In this document: one piece after another, positions 1-11,400 of the stretch
How positions within the stretch are numbered: position 1 is the first letter of the stretch
Layout: every line of letters starts with the position of its first letter
Assembly: GCA_963821735.1 (NCBI GenBank)
Contig: CAWGFK010000070.1
Location: 248,001-312,000, forward strand
Origin: Laspinema sp963821735
GTDB lineage: Bacteria > Cyanobacteriota > Cyanobacteriia > Cyanobacteriales > Laspinemataceae
Length of the DNA: 64,000 bases
Direction: 5' to 3'
The notes under the pieces: generated by a model
Databases searched by the model: none
The model's input: the letters and a program-made list of their open reading frames with translations, nothing else
Told to the model about the DNA's origin: nothing
Translations under genes and position numbers: made by a program

Positions 1-130
1 CAATCAAGCGGTGCAAGCCTACAATCAAAAGGTGCGGGCTTTTCCCAATTCCCTGATTGCGGGCTTAACTGGATTTAGTCCGAAACCCTTTTTTGCCGCA
101 GAAAATCGCGAGGTTCCCAGACTGGATTAA
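1..130 (+). CDS. lemA: LemA family protein, C-terminal end only
   Basis: The reading frame enters from outside the window and ends at the TAA at 128-130. The last 42 residues (AVQAYNQKVRAFPNSLIAGL, then GFSPKPFF) match the conserved LemA C-terminus, in which a coiled-coil helix leads into an FPxxxIAxxxGF motif. LemA proteins are small membrane-anchored helical-bundle proteins of unclear function. Only three bases separate this stop from the ATG of the next gene, so the two are probably co-transcribed. Confidence 0.8.
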   Translation, partial: NQAVQAYNQKVRAFPNSLIAGLTGFSPKPFFAAENREVPRLD

Positions 131-133
131 TTT

Positions 134-1040
134 ATGAAACTAGCCAAATTTATTAAACTAGGCACTTGCTCTTTGGGGATTATTTTAGCCTGCACTCTAT
201 CGGTTCAAGGGGGAGAAATTAACCCCGTTATTCCCGAATTTGAGCGGTTATTTTCCCGAGTTGTCCCTCAAGAACAAATCTTACAAGAATTGCAGGAAGC
301 CCATGTGATTTATTTAGGGGAAACTCACGATAGCGAGGCGGATCATCAAGCGCAGTTGGAGATTATTCGAGCATTACATCGGAATAATCCTAATGTGGCG
401 ATCGCCCTAGAAATGTTCCAGCGTCCTTTTCAAGGGGCGATCGACCGCTATTTACAGGGAGAAATCACGGAAACAGAATTGATTGCTGAAACTGAATATG
501 AGAATCGCTGGGGATTTCCTTGGGAGTATTATGCGGAAATTGTGCGCTTTGCCAAAGAGACATCAGTTGCCAATTTTAGCCTTAAATACTCCTACGGAAA
601 TTACCCGAAAAGTCGCGCGGGAAGGGTTGGAAGGCTTAACCGAAGAGGAGCAAGTCTATATTCCACCTTTTGCGGAAATTAAGACGGATAATCTGGAGTA
701 TCAGCAGATGGTGCGGGAGGTGTTTGAACAGCATCAAGCAGCAGCGCATGGGTCGAGTTTGAAGTTTGAGAATTTCTTTTTAGCGCAAGTTTTGTGGGAT
801 GAAACGATGGCTGAAACGATTACGGAATTTGTGAAGGAAAATCCCGAGACTCAGGTGGTTGTTTTAGCGGGACAAGGGCATATTGTCTATGGACATGGGA
901 TTCCGAGTCGGGTGGAAAGACGAGTGGGCGATCGCCTAGGAATGGAACCTTTTGTGCAGCGATCGGTATTATTTAATCTTCCTGAAGAACTGCGCTCAAT
1001 CGGCGATCGGCCCATTGCTGACTATTTTTGGGAACACTGA
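134..1040 (+). pseudogene. ChaN-family lipoprotein (DUF399), one apparent frameshift
   Basis: Members of the ChaN/DUF399 family are lipoproteins linked to haem or iron handling. The N-terminus is a lipoprotein signal (GIILAC, lipobox Cys20). It is followed by the family motif VIYLGETHDSEADHQAQ and ALEMFQRPFQ. The frame that starts at 134 is lost near 560: the protein reads VRFAKE, then becomes nonsense. HQLPILALNTPTEITRKVA continues in the frame that ends at 1040, where LAGQGHIVYGHGIP is the conserved C-terminal motif. Removing the A at about 560 (GCCAAAGAGaCATCAG) gives one 301-residue protein of normal family length. It may be a real one-base insertion or a sequence error. It sits directly downstream of lemA in an apparent operon. 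Confidence 0.8.
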
Positions 1041-1645
1041 GGATGGGGGAGATGGGAGGATGGGGAGATGGGGGAGATGGGGAGGATAGGGGAGATGTTC
1101 GTAGTAACGCCTTCAGGCGTTATCTCTTATGTTCGAGTAACGACTGAAGTCGTTATCTTTCTTAGTTCGAAGTAACGACTGAAGTCGTTATCTTTCCCAG
1201 TTCGTAGTAACGACTGAAGTCGTTACCCCTCCCTATCCTCCTTACAAGGGTAGGTTGTTTACGGGGTAATTTTTCTCAAGTTTTGGGGCTTATTCCCCTC
1301 CCTTGGAGGGGCCCAGGGGCGGGGTGGTAAATTCTACCTCGTGAGCAGGTATTGATTCATGCTTCTTTACTCAAAAGTATCTGTCTGTTTCAAATCAAGA
1401 CACCACCCCGTCCCTGGGACACCCCTCCAAGGGAGGGGAATATGCCTGTATCCTCCGCCAGATAAAGCGATTGAACAATGCAAAAATTAATTGGGCCGGG
1501 AGAATGACACAGCCCTACCAAGACACAGGGGAGGGGACCGGAAGTCCTCTTACTTTTAGGCAAATTCCCCTGAACGTAAAAAATATACCCTTGTAAGTCC
1601 CTATCCTCCCCATCTCCCCTATCCTCCCTATCCTCCCCATCTCCC
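1041..1645. repeat. Repeat-rich intergenic region
   Basis: No gene is supported here. A G-rich GGGGAGAT/GGGGAGGAT low-complexity run at about 1041-1095 recurs as its complement at about 1595-1650. Three copies of the hairpin TAACGACTGAAGTCGTTA, plus one related GTAACGCCTTCAGGCGTTAT, lie at 1095-1230. The same short palindrome family recurs near 33960-34270. An imperfect inverted repeat of about 36 bp pairs 1292-1327 with 1402-1440. Confidence 0.7.
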
Positions 1646-2452
1646 CTACCCCAAGGATTTAAGAAAGGGTTCAAAGATAGGGAGGAGGTCGGGTTGCGCG
1701 GTGACGAGAGTGGGGAAGGAGCGATCGCCGTAATTGGTGTCGGGGGTTAGGGGGAAAATGGGTTCGGGTTCTAGGGGATGCCAGAGGGCACCGGCAGCTT
1801 GGACGATCGGCCAAACTCCAGCAATATCCCAGATTTTGGGGGTCGCTTCTACTCCTCCGAGGGTAATCCCGGCAGCGACGGTGAGGAAATTGTAGCTGGC
1901 AACGCCTAACATCCTAATTTTGCAGGGGAAATCCGGTTGATAGTTGCCGATACTGCGGGAACAGAAGCTAAAAAATTGGTTAGCATCTAGTGGATCTGAA
2001 CTGCTATGAATCCGGCGGCGATCGAGAAAGGCTCCCTGGGGTAATTTCAGGCCGGTTTTACCGGACCAGAACCCGTGGAATGATTGATGGAGGGGGGGTA
2101 AATGGACATATCCAAAGACGGGGGTTCCACGATACAGCAGGCCGAGAGAAACGCCCCAGATGGGGATACGGCGGGCGAAGTTGGTGGTGCCATCGAGGGG
2201 GTCGATAATCCAACACCATTCGGTATCGGGAAAGATATGTTCGGATTCTTCGCTGAGGACCCCATGTTCAGGGAAGCGATTGGCGATCGCATCGCACAGT
2301 TCGCGATCGGCCCATTTATCCGATTGCGTGATTAAGCTGCCATCGGCTTTTTCTACTGCCTGGACTTGGCCGAAATCAGCCATTAGCTCTTTACCGACCT
2401 TATTCGCGGTCGTCTCCGCAAAGTGTAGAACTTGATCCCAAAAATCAGTCAT
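1646..2452 (-). CDS. Inositol monophosphatase family protein
   Basis: A 268-residue phosphatase of the Mg2+-dependent IMPase superfamily. The metal-binding motifs are visible in order: the glutamates of LSEESEH near residue 68, DPLDGTTNF near 85-93, and WDIAGVWPIVQAAGA near 210. In cyanobacteria such proteins act as inositol monophosphatase or histidinol-phosphate phosphatase; the sequence alone does not settle the substrate. The ATG at 2452 gives a normal N-terminus (MTDFWDQVLHFAE). It lies on the same strand as, and downstream of, the BCD transporter. Confidence 0.85.
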   Translation of the reverse strand: MTDFWDQVLHFAETTANKVGKELMADFGQVQAVEKADGSLITQSDKWADRELCDAIANRFPEHGVLSEESEHIFPDTEWCWIIDPLDGTTNFARRIPIWGVSLGLLYRGTPVFGYVHLPPLHQSFHGFWSGKTGLKLPQGAFLDRRRIHSSSDPLDANQFFSFCSRSIGNYQPDFPCKIRMLGVASYNFLTVAAGITLGGVEATPKIWDIAGVWPIVQAAGALWHPLEPEPIFPLTPDTNYGDRSFPTLVTAQPDLLPIFEPFLKSLG

Positions 2453-2541
2453 TGGTTTGTGATAAATTGCGAATGTACAGTTGCTAATAGCCGATTGAAT
2501 TAAGGGAAATGAGCGGATATGCGCTTGAATTCCCGGGTGCT

Positions 2542-4019
2542 TCAGTCTAATTCACCGGCCATCACTGCCGCGATCGCATCTTTGGCATTCTCGCGGAACT
2601 CGTGAATATTGACTCGTCGCAGAAGGACAACTGCTAGAATCATCCCCACCGCTTGGGTAGCAAACACGAGACCATAAGACAAAACGGGTACACCAAAGAG
2701 CAAGCGACCTAAATCCAAAACCGCACCACCGGCAAACCGTAGACAGTCCTCGGGCGATCGCCTGAGCTAATCCCCAGGCCCCGATAAAGGTCCCGGCAGT
2801 TTCTGCGGCAGTGAGATCCAGCATCAAACTAATGGCACCCGTGGTAATAATACCCGATGCTAAACCGTATAAGAGAAGGGACCCCATTAACATTTCTGGT
2901 TTTTCCGTAAATCCAGCCATGATAATCAGTCCCAAACAGCCAGCGGCACAAAGACAGCCTAATTTGGTGGTCTTCTGCTTACCCAGGCGGGGAACGACTA
3001 AAAAACCTGTTGATGCAATCCCAATCAGGGTCCCCAACCCGAAGAAGGCATTCAGTTGGGTGGTTTCTGAGATGGCCATTCCGAAGACTTCCCCCCCGTA
3101 GGGTTCCATGACGGCATCCTGCATGAACAGACTGATGCTCATCACTAGCAAAAAGGTAAAAAATATCCCGGTTTGGCGACTGGCAGTCAAGACGCGCAGG
3201 GCCTCACTCAAGCCAATTTGGTCATCTCGGTTTGAGGAATTAGACCGAGTACCAAAGCGGGAATATTTTTTCTCGACTCCCACGGTGGCAATCCCGGTGA
3301 GGACGAGGCACGACTGCTGGGACAATCAGAAACAAACGGTTTACGGATGCCTGTAGAAGTTCGATGGGGGTATCTAGGGTAATTTGCTTGAGTAAACCAC
3401 TGCTGACGATCGCCCCAATGATGATCCCCACCATCAGCATGGACCAGACGATACTCACCAGTTTCGGGCGATTATCCTCATCGGAGACATCCACCAATAG
3501 GGCGGCAAAGGGGGTCGAACTGAGACTCAGGGCTAGACCGTAGACCCCGAAGGCGAGGGCCAGAACTCCCGCCCAGAGGTAGGTGGTTTGACTCCATCCG
3601 GTGGCCTCCAAACTGCTACCGAGTTGCCACACAATTTGTACCGCAATGAAGGAAATAGCGGTAAAGAGGGCGGCACCAATCCAGACATAGCCAGTCCGGT
3701 ACTGACCCCATAAGGGCTTGGAGTCAGACATCTGACCAAACCAGATGCGGGTGGGACTGACAAACTGGTGCATGGCGATCGCCCCGGCGGCAATTAAGGC
3801 CGGGACTCTGAGTTCTTCGATCATCACCCGGTTAATCACCCCGAGGGTTAAGAGGGACATGATTCCCAGACCCATTTGAAATAAACCCAGGCGAAACATG
3901 GTTGCTAGGTCAATTCTGGGCTTGAGGGTTTCCTGATAGGGGGCGGATGGGGAATCGGATATATTGCCAGTTGCCATAACGAATTGGGATTTACTAACAA
4001 CAGCTTCAGCTTTCATCAT
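2542..4019 (-). pseudogene. BCD/PucC-family MFS transporter, two apparent frameshifts
   Basis: A multi-pass membrane protein of the bacteriochlorophyll-delivery (PucC) branch of the major facilitator superfamily. Members are linked to chlorophyll-protein assembly in phototrophs. The N-terminal half (FRLGLFQMGLGIMSLLTLGV, then RVMIEELRVPALIAAGAIAM) reads from 4019. At about 3313 the frame changes; deleting one C restores PAVVLVLTGIATVGVEKKYS. A second change at 2734-2736 (one extra base in an A-run of the plus strand) restores LSTVAGGAVLDLGRLLFGV and runs to a TGA at 2542-2544. With both corrections the protein is 491 residues, normal for the family. Two one-base insertions in one otherwise well-preserved gene suggest sequencing error as much as decay. 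Confidence 0.8.
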
Positions 4020-4191
4020 GTTAGGATAATCCCGGCCCGAGAGATAGAGGGCAAATATACTCCCAAGTTAGAGTTAAGAGTTGAGGCGCGCAGGCTTGAC
4101 TTTTCGCCTAGTTTCTGATAATTATTCCCCTTATTTTTGGAGGAGAGGAAATGGCAGCACCCGGGACTGCCTTCCTCTCCCAGTGGCTCAA

Positions 4192-7100
4192 TTAAACGCC
4201 GGGATACTCATAGGATCCGATATCGATGAGTCCATTGACCATGCGATCGAAGCCCTCTCCCCGTTGGTCAAAGGGGAGGGGTGATATATACGGGAAGGGA
4301 AAGGTGGCATCTCCAGCATCAATGGCGGGACTCCCGGGTTGTAATCGGTGAGTTGGAGTTGTCCCTCCGTAATTCGCTAAGGGGTCAAGCATCGGATTGA
4401 CATTCAGAATATCCGTTGGCGCAAATCCACTACCACCCCAGGTATTCCCAATTAGATTGTAACCGCCAGAAGAGAGGACACCACTGAAGTCAGGGTGAAA
4501 AACGTCAATATCCTCATTGTCCGCAATGATTGTGTTTTTAGCATGAATGCTCCCATTGTTATTCATAATCCCCGAACCTGTACTGTTCACAGAATTGTTG
4601 GAAATTGTGCTATTGGTAATGTTCACAGTGGCCACATCATTGTAAATGCCGCCACCTTGGTGATTTGCGCTATTGCCTGAAATCGTACTATTCGTGATAT
4701 TGAGAGTTCCATTATTCCAAATTCCGCCGCCTTCGAGGGAGGATGAATTATTAGAAATTGTGCTAGAAATAATGTTGATGTCACCGGCGAAATTGTAGAT
4801 CCCTCCGCCACGCCCACTGGCTGAATTATTCCGAACAACGCTATTAAGGATCTGAACCAAACCCTCGTTATAAATGCCACCCCCCGGTCCCAAAGGATTG
4901 TTACCGTCGGCGATCGTCAAGTGATGAAAACTTGCTGTAGCGCCATTGTTGACATAGAAAACTCGATAAAGATTATTCCCGCTAATCGTTAGCAAATCAG
5001 CACCGGGTCCAATGAAGGTTAGAGCACTATCGATCGCCGGTAAAGCAGAACCCAAGATAATCTCTCCATTGACGAAGTTCATATCAATCACATGGGTTCC
5101 GCCCTGGGTATTGGCATTGATCATGGCTTGTCGTAATGAGCCATACCCGCTATCGTTATTATTTAAAACGAGGGCATCATCATCTATAATTATACCTGTC
5201 ACTGTCTCTGGAGTACCCAGGCTATAAGCACCCGTTGTTAAAGTGAATTCGACTATTTTATTCGGTTCTATTTGGGTATTTTCCCAGGGTGCGATCGCGA
5301 CGATCGCCGTTGAAGCATTCGGTGCAAATGTGACGGTTCCCGTTGCACCAAATGTATCAGCACCCGCCTGATTGTAGTCTCCATTGCCATCCATATCAAA
5401 GGTTGCCGTTCCTCCCACGGTAAAATTGACCGTTAAAGGACTGGTTAAGGGGGTATTCACGCTATCGGTGCGAGTAAACGTATAAATTAATTCTGCACCA
5501 CTATCTTCAAACACGGAATCAGGCAATACTCCCAGGGTTACTGTGGGGTCAAGGGTTACGGGAGAATTGACCGTGAAATTGCCGAGATTAGCAGCAGGGA
5601 CAGGATTGCCACTGGTATCGAATACCTGATTTCCCACGAGGGCGATCGCATAAGTGCCATTATCCCCCATATCCCAAGTGCCACCTGGCGCAATTATCTC
5701 ATAAGTCGCCGTGCGCGGTGTACCGTTGTCACTGCTATTGACACTGACTAAAGTTGCTAACGCGGCGAATCCATTCGGTCCCGTCACTTGGATATCTGAA
5801 CTATCCAAACTACTGAGGGCGATCGCCACATTATCGGCATAATCCACCGTAAAACTGTGAGTCGTTCCGCCACTGGTATTCACATCCGTCACCCCCAAAT
5901 TACTCGCCGTGGGTGCAATGGTATCCAGATTGACATTAAAACTGCCGAGAGTCGCATTAGGAATAGCATTCCCACCCGTATCCGTAACTTGATTGGGTTG
6001 TAACAGGACAGTATAAGTGCCATTATCTGCCGTATCCCAACTGCCTCCGGGTGCAGCAATTTGATAAGTTACAGTGCGCGGTGTGCCGTCGCCGAGGGGA
6101 TTGACACTCACAAATGTCGCTGGAATTTGGGACCCGTCAGGTTGGGTGACGAGAATATCAGAATTATCCAAACTACTGATATCAATCGCACTATTATCGA
6201 TATAATCAATGGTAAAGGTGTGACTTGTCCCCCCAGGGATTGTAATATTCTCGGCGATGAAATTAGACGCCGTGGGAATATTAATCCCCCCATCATCATT
6301 CACCAGGGTATAAATCGTGGTGCTTTGGGTTCCCAACCTTGCACCATTGGAGGGATTGACTAATTGCAACGGGATGGTTTCATCCGGTTCATTGCTCAAA
6401 TCTCCGACAATGGACATCACGACATCGCGATCGCCACTTTCTCCATCAGCAAAGGTCACCGAAATCGGAAAAATTGTAGTATAATCTTCCCCAGAGGTCG
6501 CCAGTTTCTGCCGGATTATCTAACACCACCTGCACCGTCACTTCCCCATCACTGCCGCCACTGCGTCGAATTTTTCCGACAACTGTATCCACTGCCGTCC
6601 CACTGTTGCCTTCTAATCCACTGGAACTGGCACTGATAAATTCCAGCAGTCCCGGTTCATGGTCTAAAATTTCTAAAATTGCTGTTGTGTTTTCCCCTAA
6701 AATTGCACCAATAGAAGGATTAGACAGTGCAATTTGCACCGTTTCCGTTTCCTCTACTAGATCATCATCTAAAAGGGGAATCGTTAGGGTTTTCGTGGTT
6801 TCCCCTGGATTAAAGGTCAGCGTTCCTTGGATGGGAATATAATCCGCATCTGCGGTAGCAGCATTATTGCTAGTGGGAGTTTGGGTCGCATAATCAACGC
6901 TGACTGTCCCGATCGCACTGTCCCGGGTAACAGTAATCGTCGCACTCCCCCCATCTTCCCGAATGCTGTAGGTAGGGGTGCTAAATTGGATTTGCGACGG
7001 GCGATCGTTATCGACAAGGGTTAAGATTGCTGTATTTTGACTCCCTAATGATGCGCCTCCCGTGGGATTAAATAAGGTTAGATTAACCGTTTCATCCCCT

Positions 7101-8149
7101 TCAATCAGGGTATCATCAACAATCGGAACCTCAATGGTTTTAGGGGTGGTATCCCCATCAACAAAGTTTACTGAAATAGGTGTATTATCATAGTCATCGG
7201 GAGCAGTTGCCGTGCCATCAGTGAGGGTAATGGTTGCACCCACTGAACCCGCACTCCCTTCTATCCGTTCTACGGTGATGGTTAGGACGGAAGTCCCATC
7301 TTCGTTCACTGCAAATTGACTCGCCGTAAATTGCAGCATTCCTGGAATAGAATCATCAATTGGCGCATTATCCGTTGGCGGATTATCCGTTGGTGGATTA
7401 TCCGTTGGCGGATTATCCGTTGGCGGATTATCCGTTGGCGTTCCCGGTTGTGTAATCGGTGACATGACAAGGGAGGGACTGGCAAATACAATGTCCGGTT
7501 GTTCCGTTGCCTCTGCTGCGGGGACTTCCGTTTCTTCTACTGGGGTTCCTGCGATCGCCTCTGGCACAAAACTAGGCGTTGCCACATTCAGCAAAATCGC
7601 TAAATATCGCCCGGTATTCCGGTCCTGGATAATCGTATCGTTCGCATAATTTTCCGTTCCTTGAAAAATATTTAATCCTTCAAAAGTGAGTCCATTTTCC
7701 AGTTCCAATTCATCTTCTAAGGGATTAAAATCGGTAATAATCGCCGCTTCTGCTAAAGTGCCACCGCCTAGGGTGGGAAACAGAATAAAGGTATCTTTAT
7801 CTTGGCCTCCGGTGACGGTATCCGCACCCGATTCCAGATAAAAGGTATCAAGTCCCGCCTCTCCAAATAGGCGATCGCCTCCCAATCCTCCAATTAAAAC
7901 ATCATCCCCCTGTCCGCCATAGAGGATATCATTGCCATCACCCCCATCTAAGACATCATTGCCTGAACCCCCAGCGAGTAAATCGTTACCCTTTCCCCCA
8001 GTTAGACTATCATTCCCCTGATCCCCATAGAGGATATCCTCCCCATCTGCACCATTGAGGACATCATTGCCTTGCCACCCATAGATAAAATCATTGCCCA
8101 GGGTTCCGAGTAAAGTATCATCGAACGGTGTGCCTTGAATGACTGTCAT
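4192..8149 (-). pseudogene. RTX/Calx-beta/beta-helix surface protein 1, one apparent frameshift
   Basis: A predicted secreted Ca2+-binding protein of 1318 residues once one frameshift is corrected. Order: RTX nonapeptide repeats (GGxGxD type) at about 20-105; a segment ending ILLNVATPSFVPEA near 210; a TDNPP tandem linker; three Calx-beta domains (the frameshift falls in the third); two Ig-like repeats (APGGSWDTADNGTYTVLL, then APGGTWDMGDNGTYAIAL); another Calx-beta-like segment; and a C-terminal parallel beta-helix (GGGIYNEG, GGGIYNFAG, GGGIWNNG) ending in an LQPGSPAIDAGD motif. Dropping one C at 6501-6502 restores AETATSGEDYTTIFPISV. The gene and about 120 bp upstream closely resemble the next paralogue. 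There is no classical Sec signal; RTX proteins usually use type I secretion. Confidence 0.8.
7360..7441 (-). repeat. 15-bp tandem repeat encoding the TDNPP linker
   Basis: About five copies of a 15-bp unit (GGCGGATTATCCGTT on the plus strand), in frame, encode (TDNPP)n between the RTX cassette and the first Calx-beta domain. The copies are nearly identical, as expected from recent expansion by slippage. Confidence 0.85.
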
Positions 8150-8290
8150 AATGTTTGAGTTGCCCTTTTAGACTGGAAAGTGTGCTTAGTCAATAAGTTG
8201 GCGATCGCCCTGATCAGGTTCCATCCCTGAAAGAATAAAAATCCAACTCTGACTCCTACTTTCTCAGTTATGCCCGATCGCCCCCCCGAA
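8150..8290 (-). promoter_or_regulatory. Duplicated 5' leader of the RTX genes, copy 1
   Basis: The roughly 120 bp upstream of the start at 8149 are almost identical to the stretch upstream of 12082. Shared blocks include TTTGAGTTGCCCTTTTAGAC, GGCGATCGCCCTGATCAGG and CTTTCTCAGTTATGCCCGAT. A shorter match (AGTTATGCCC) is found upstream of the third paralogue near 18570. The duplication therefore carried the 5' control region, so co-regulation is likely. I cannot assign -10/-35 boxes with confidence. Confidence 0.6.
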
Positions 8291-8470
8291 TGTCATCCCT
8301 ATTGTCATAAATAATCGGAACCTGGGTCCAATTTGTAGGGATTTCGGTCTAAAAAAGGCTGAAAATTTTCTCCACAAAAGACCCAATCACCCTTAACTTT
8401 TCAGGTTATGTGTGATATAATTTATCCCATGCTTTCAACAAAATTCGCCTCCCGCCCGACTCTCATTCCC

Positions 8471-11400
8471 CTAGATAACATTGATCTCAAACATGGTATT
8501 CCCCAACATTCCCCCCACTCCATCAGACACCGAAAAGATGAAACTATCGCTCACTGACGTACCAGCCAGGGGAGAAAAGAATATCTCATTGTCGCCACCA
8601 TCAGAGCCAAACCAGATGACATTAGTGCCAGATATCTGGGGATTAAAATCGTTTGTGCTATCATCCGTGAGTTGGCTAACCGTACTGCCGTCATAGAAAT
8701 AGATGTTACGAGTGGTCCCATCAGTGCCATACCAAACCACATTAGAACCTGATATCTGTGGAAAGCGGTCCTCCAGGAGGTTCGTCGTCAGTGGGGTAGT
8801 TACCTGGGTATTGTGGTCGTAGAGATAGATTTCCTCACTGGTATCATAGCCAGACCACACCACATTAGAGCCAGATATCTGGGGATCCTGGTCATTCGTG
8901 AGGTTGTCTGTGAGTTGATAAGTTGCTTCAGTGCTAAATTCGTAGAAAAATATCTCATAGTCATTGCCATCCCACTCTTGCCACACGACGTTGGAGCCAG
9001 ATATTTGAAAATTCAACTTTTCAGCCCCGTTATTGGTGACTTCACGCTTCGTATCCGTGCTGCCTTCGTAGAACCAGATCTCCCGATTCACACCATCAAA
9101 ATGATCCCAAACCACATTAGAGCCAGATATCTGGGGATAGCGGTCCTGGGTTGTGTTATCCGTCAGTTGGCTCACCGTGTTACCGTCATAGAAGAAGATC
9201 TCCCAGTCATTGCCATCATGACCTTGCCAAACTATATTAGACCCCGATATCTGGGAAGCCTGGTCGTCAGTTGTGCTGTCCGTTAGTTGACTAATGGTAC
9301 TCCCATTGTAAAAGTATATATCATAAGTGTTGCTATTATTCCAGCCTTGCCAAACCACATTAGAGCCAGAGATTTGGGGATTCCAGTCGCCAATGGTGTT
9401 ATTCGTGAGTTGCGTCACTTGGATACCATCGGAGAAGAAAATCTCCCAGTCGTTGCCATCACCCCCTTGCCAAACCAGATTAGAGCCAGATATCTGGGGA
9501 GACTGCTCCCCGGTGGTATTATCACTCAGTTGAATCACCCCATGAGTATAAATGAGCAGGTTATTGTCAATATCAGCCTGGGTAAAGGTATCATTCGTAA
9601 AGAGCGGAGTTCCATTTAACTTCAATTGCCCATTTACTGGTGGATTGACTAATCGATAAGTGAGTTCTGCCGCACTATTATCTTGGTCCGTCACTTGTAA
9701 GACACTAGCCGTTATTCCCGGGGTAGCCCGTTGAGCCACAGTCCAGGGTGATGCAGTGAGAGTAATCACAGGTGAGTCGTTAACATTATTGAGGGTAATG
9801 ACAAAATTTTGGTCAAAGGTTTGACCTCCGGCATCGACAGTCCGGAGTATAATCGGATGACTGGTAGCTGCTTCATAGTCCAGCAATGTGCCATCCGCAA
9901 CGATAAGCTGATTTCCGGAAATCCCAAACCGTCCTCCCGCATCATCCACTAGGGAATAAGTGTGAGTATCTCCCGTATCAGGATCCGTCGTGGTAATAGC
10001 GCTAATTAGGGTATCATTGGCACTATTTTCCGCTATTACAGTATTCGAGAGTCCCATATCCGTTGGCGCTTCATTCACATCGGTTAGGGATAGGGTAAAA
10101 GGTTGATCCAAGGTTAACCCTCCGGCATCCGTAGTCCGAACGGTGATAGCGTAACTGGGGTTTGTCTCGTAATCTAATAAGGTACTCTCTGCTACCGTGA
10201 TTTGCGTTCCCGAGATGGCAAACCGTCCCCCGGCATCATCGACTAATGAATAAGTGTGAGTATCTCCTGCATCGGGGTCAACGGTTGTCAAACCTCCCAA
10301 GACTGTGCCGATCGCACTATTTTCGGGAAGGGCTGTATTACTCAGAGTAATCGCGGTTGGGGCGTTATTGGGAAGGGTTTCATTGACATCATTAACCGTG
10401 ACGGTCAATAATTTTTCAAAACTATTTCCCCCTGTATCCGTCGTCCGCAGGAGAAGAGTATGAGTTGTTGCTGTCTCGTAATCCAGTAAACTTCCATCAG
10501 CAACCCTGAGGCGATCGCCCTCAATGGCAAACCGACCTCCCGCATCATCCAGTAGTGTATAAGTATGGATCTCATTGACATCAAGATCCGTGGTAGTCAG
10601 GGTCCCGACTGTGGTTCCATTCGGGCTATTTTCAGCCACAATCAGATTAGAAACATCCAAATTTGTAGGGGCTTCATTGACATTATTAATCGTAATCCAT
10701 AAGGTTTTGTTAAAGGTTTGACCCGCTGAATCGGTGGTTCGCACCACAATGGAATGCGTCGGTGCCGTCTCGAAGTCCAATAAGGTCCCATCGGCCACCA
10801 CTAATTCATTGCCACTGATAGCAAATCGGCCTCCAGCATCATCCACTAAGCCATAAGTGTGGGTATCCTCTCCATCCGGATCAAGGGTATTGAGGATGCC
10901 AATTCCAGTTCCATTGGGGCTATTTTCATCAAGGGCAGAATTTGAGATTCCGATATCCGTAGGCGAACTATTGGAAATGGCTTCATTAACCTCCGTGATA
11001 TTAATGATAAAGGCTTTATCAAAGCTATTTCCTGCTGAGTCGGTGGTTTTTATAATAATATTGTGTTGGGTATTGGTTTCAAAATCGATTAAATTACCAT
11101 TCCCAACTACCAATTGATTGTCCGTGATGATAAAGCGTCCTCCAGCATTGTCAATTAAGCTGTACCGATGGGTATCACCCTGATCGGAATCTACCGTAGA
11201 TAAAGCGGCGATTATCGTTCCGTTGGCACTATTTTCAGAAATGTTGGTATTGGAGAGGATAATGTTAGTCGGCGTCTGATTATCCCTTGGGTTAGGATTA
11301 TCTATTGGAGTTTCGGGTTCCGTGGGTGGAGTTTCGGGTTCCGTGGGTGGAGTTTCGGGTTCCGTGGGTGGAGTTTCAGGTTCCGTGGGTGGTGACATCA

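Noticed and set aside
1390..1674. 94-codon ORF
   Set aside because: It is read through low-complexity GGAGAT repeats (EDREDRGDGEDR) and an inverted repeat.
8813..9619. Two plus-strand ORFs of 157 and 110 codons
   Set aside because: They are antisense to the beta-propeller repeats of RTX protein 2; their repeated PNHIRARYLG is the reverse reading of the ISGSNVVW repeat.
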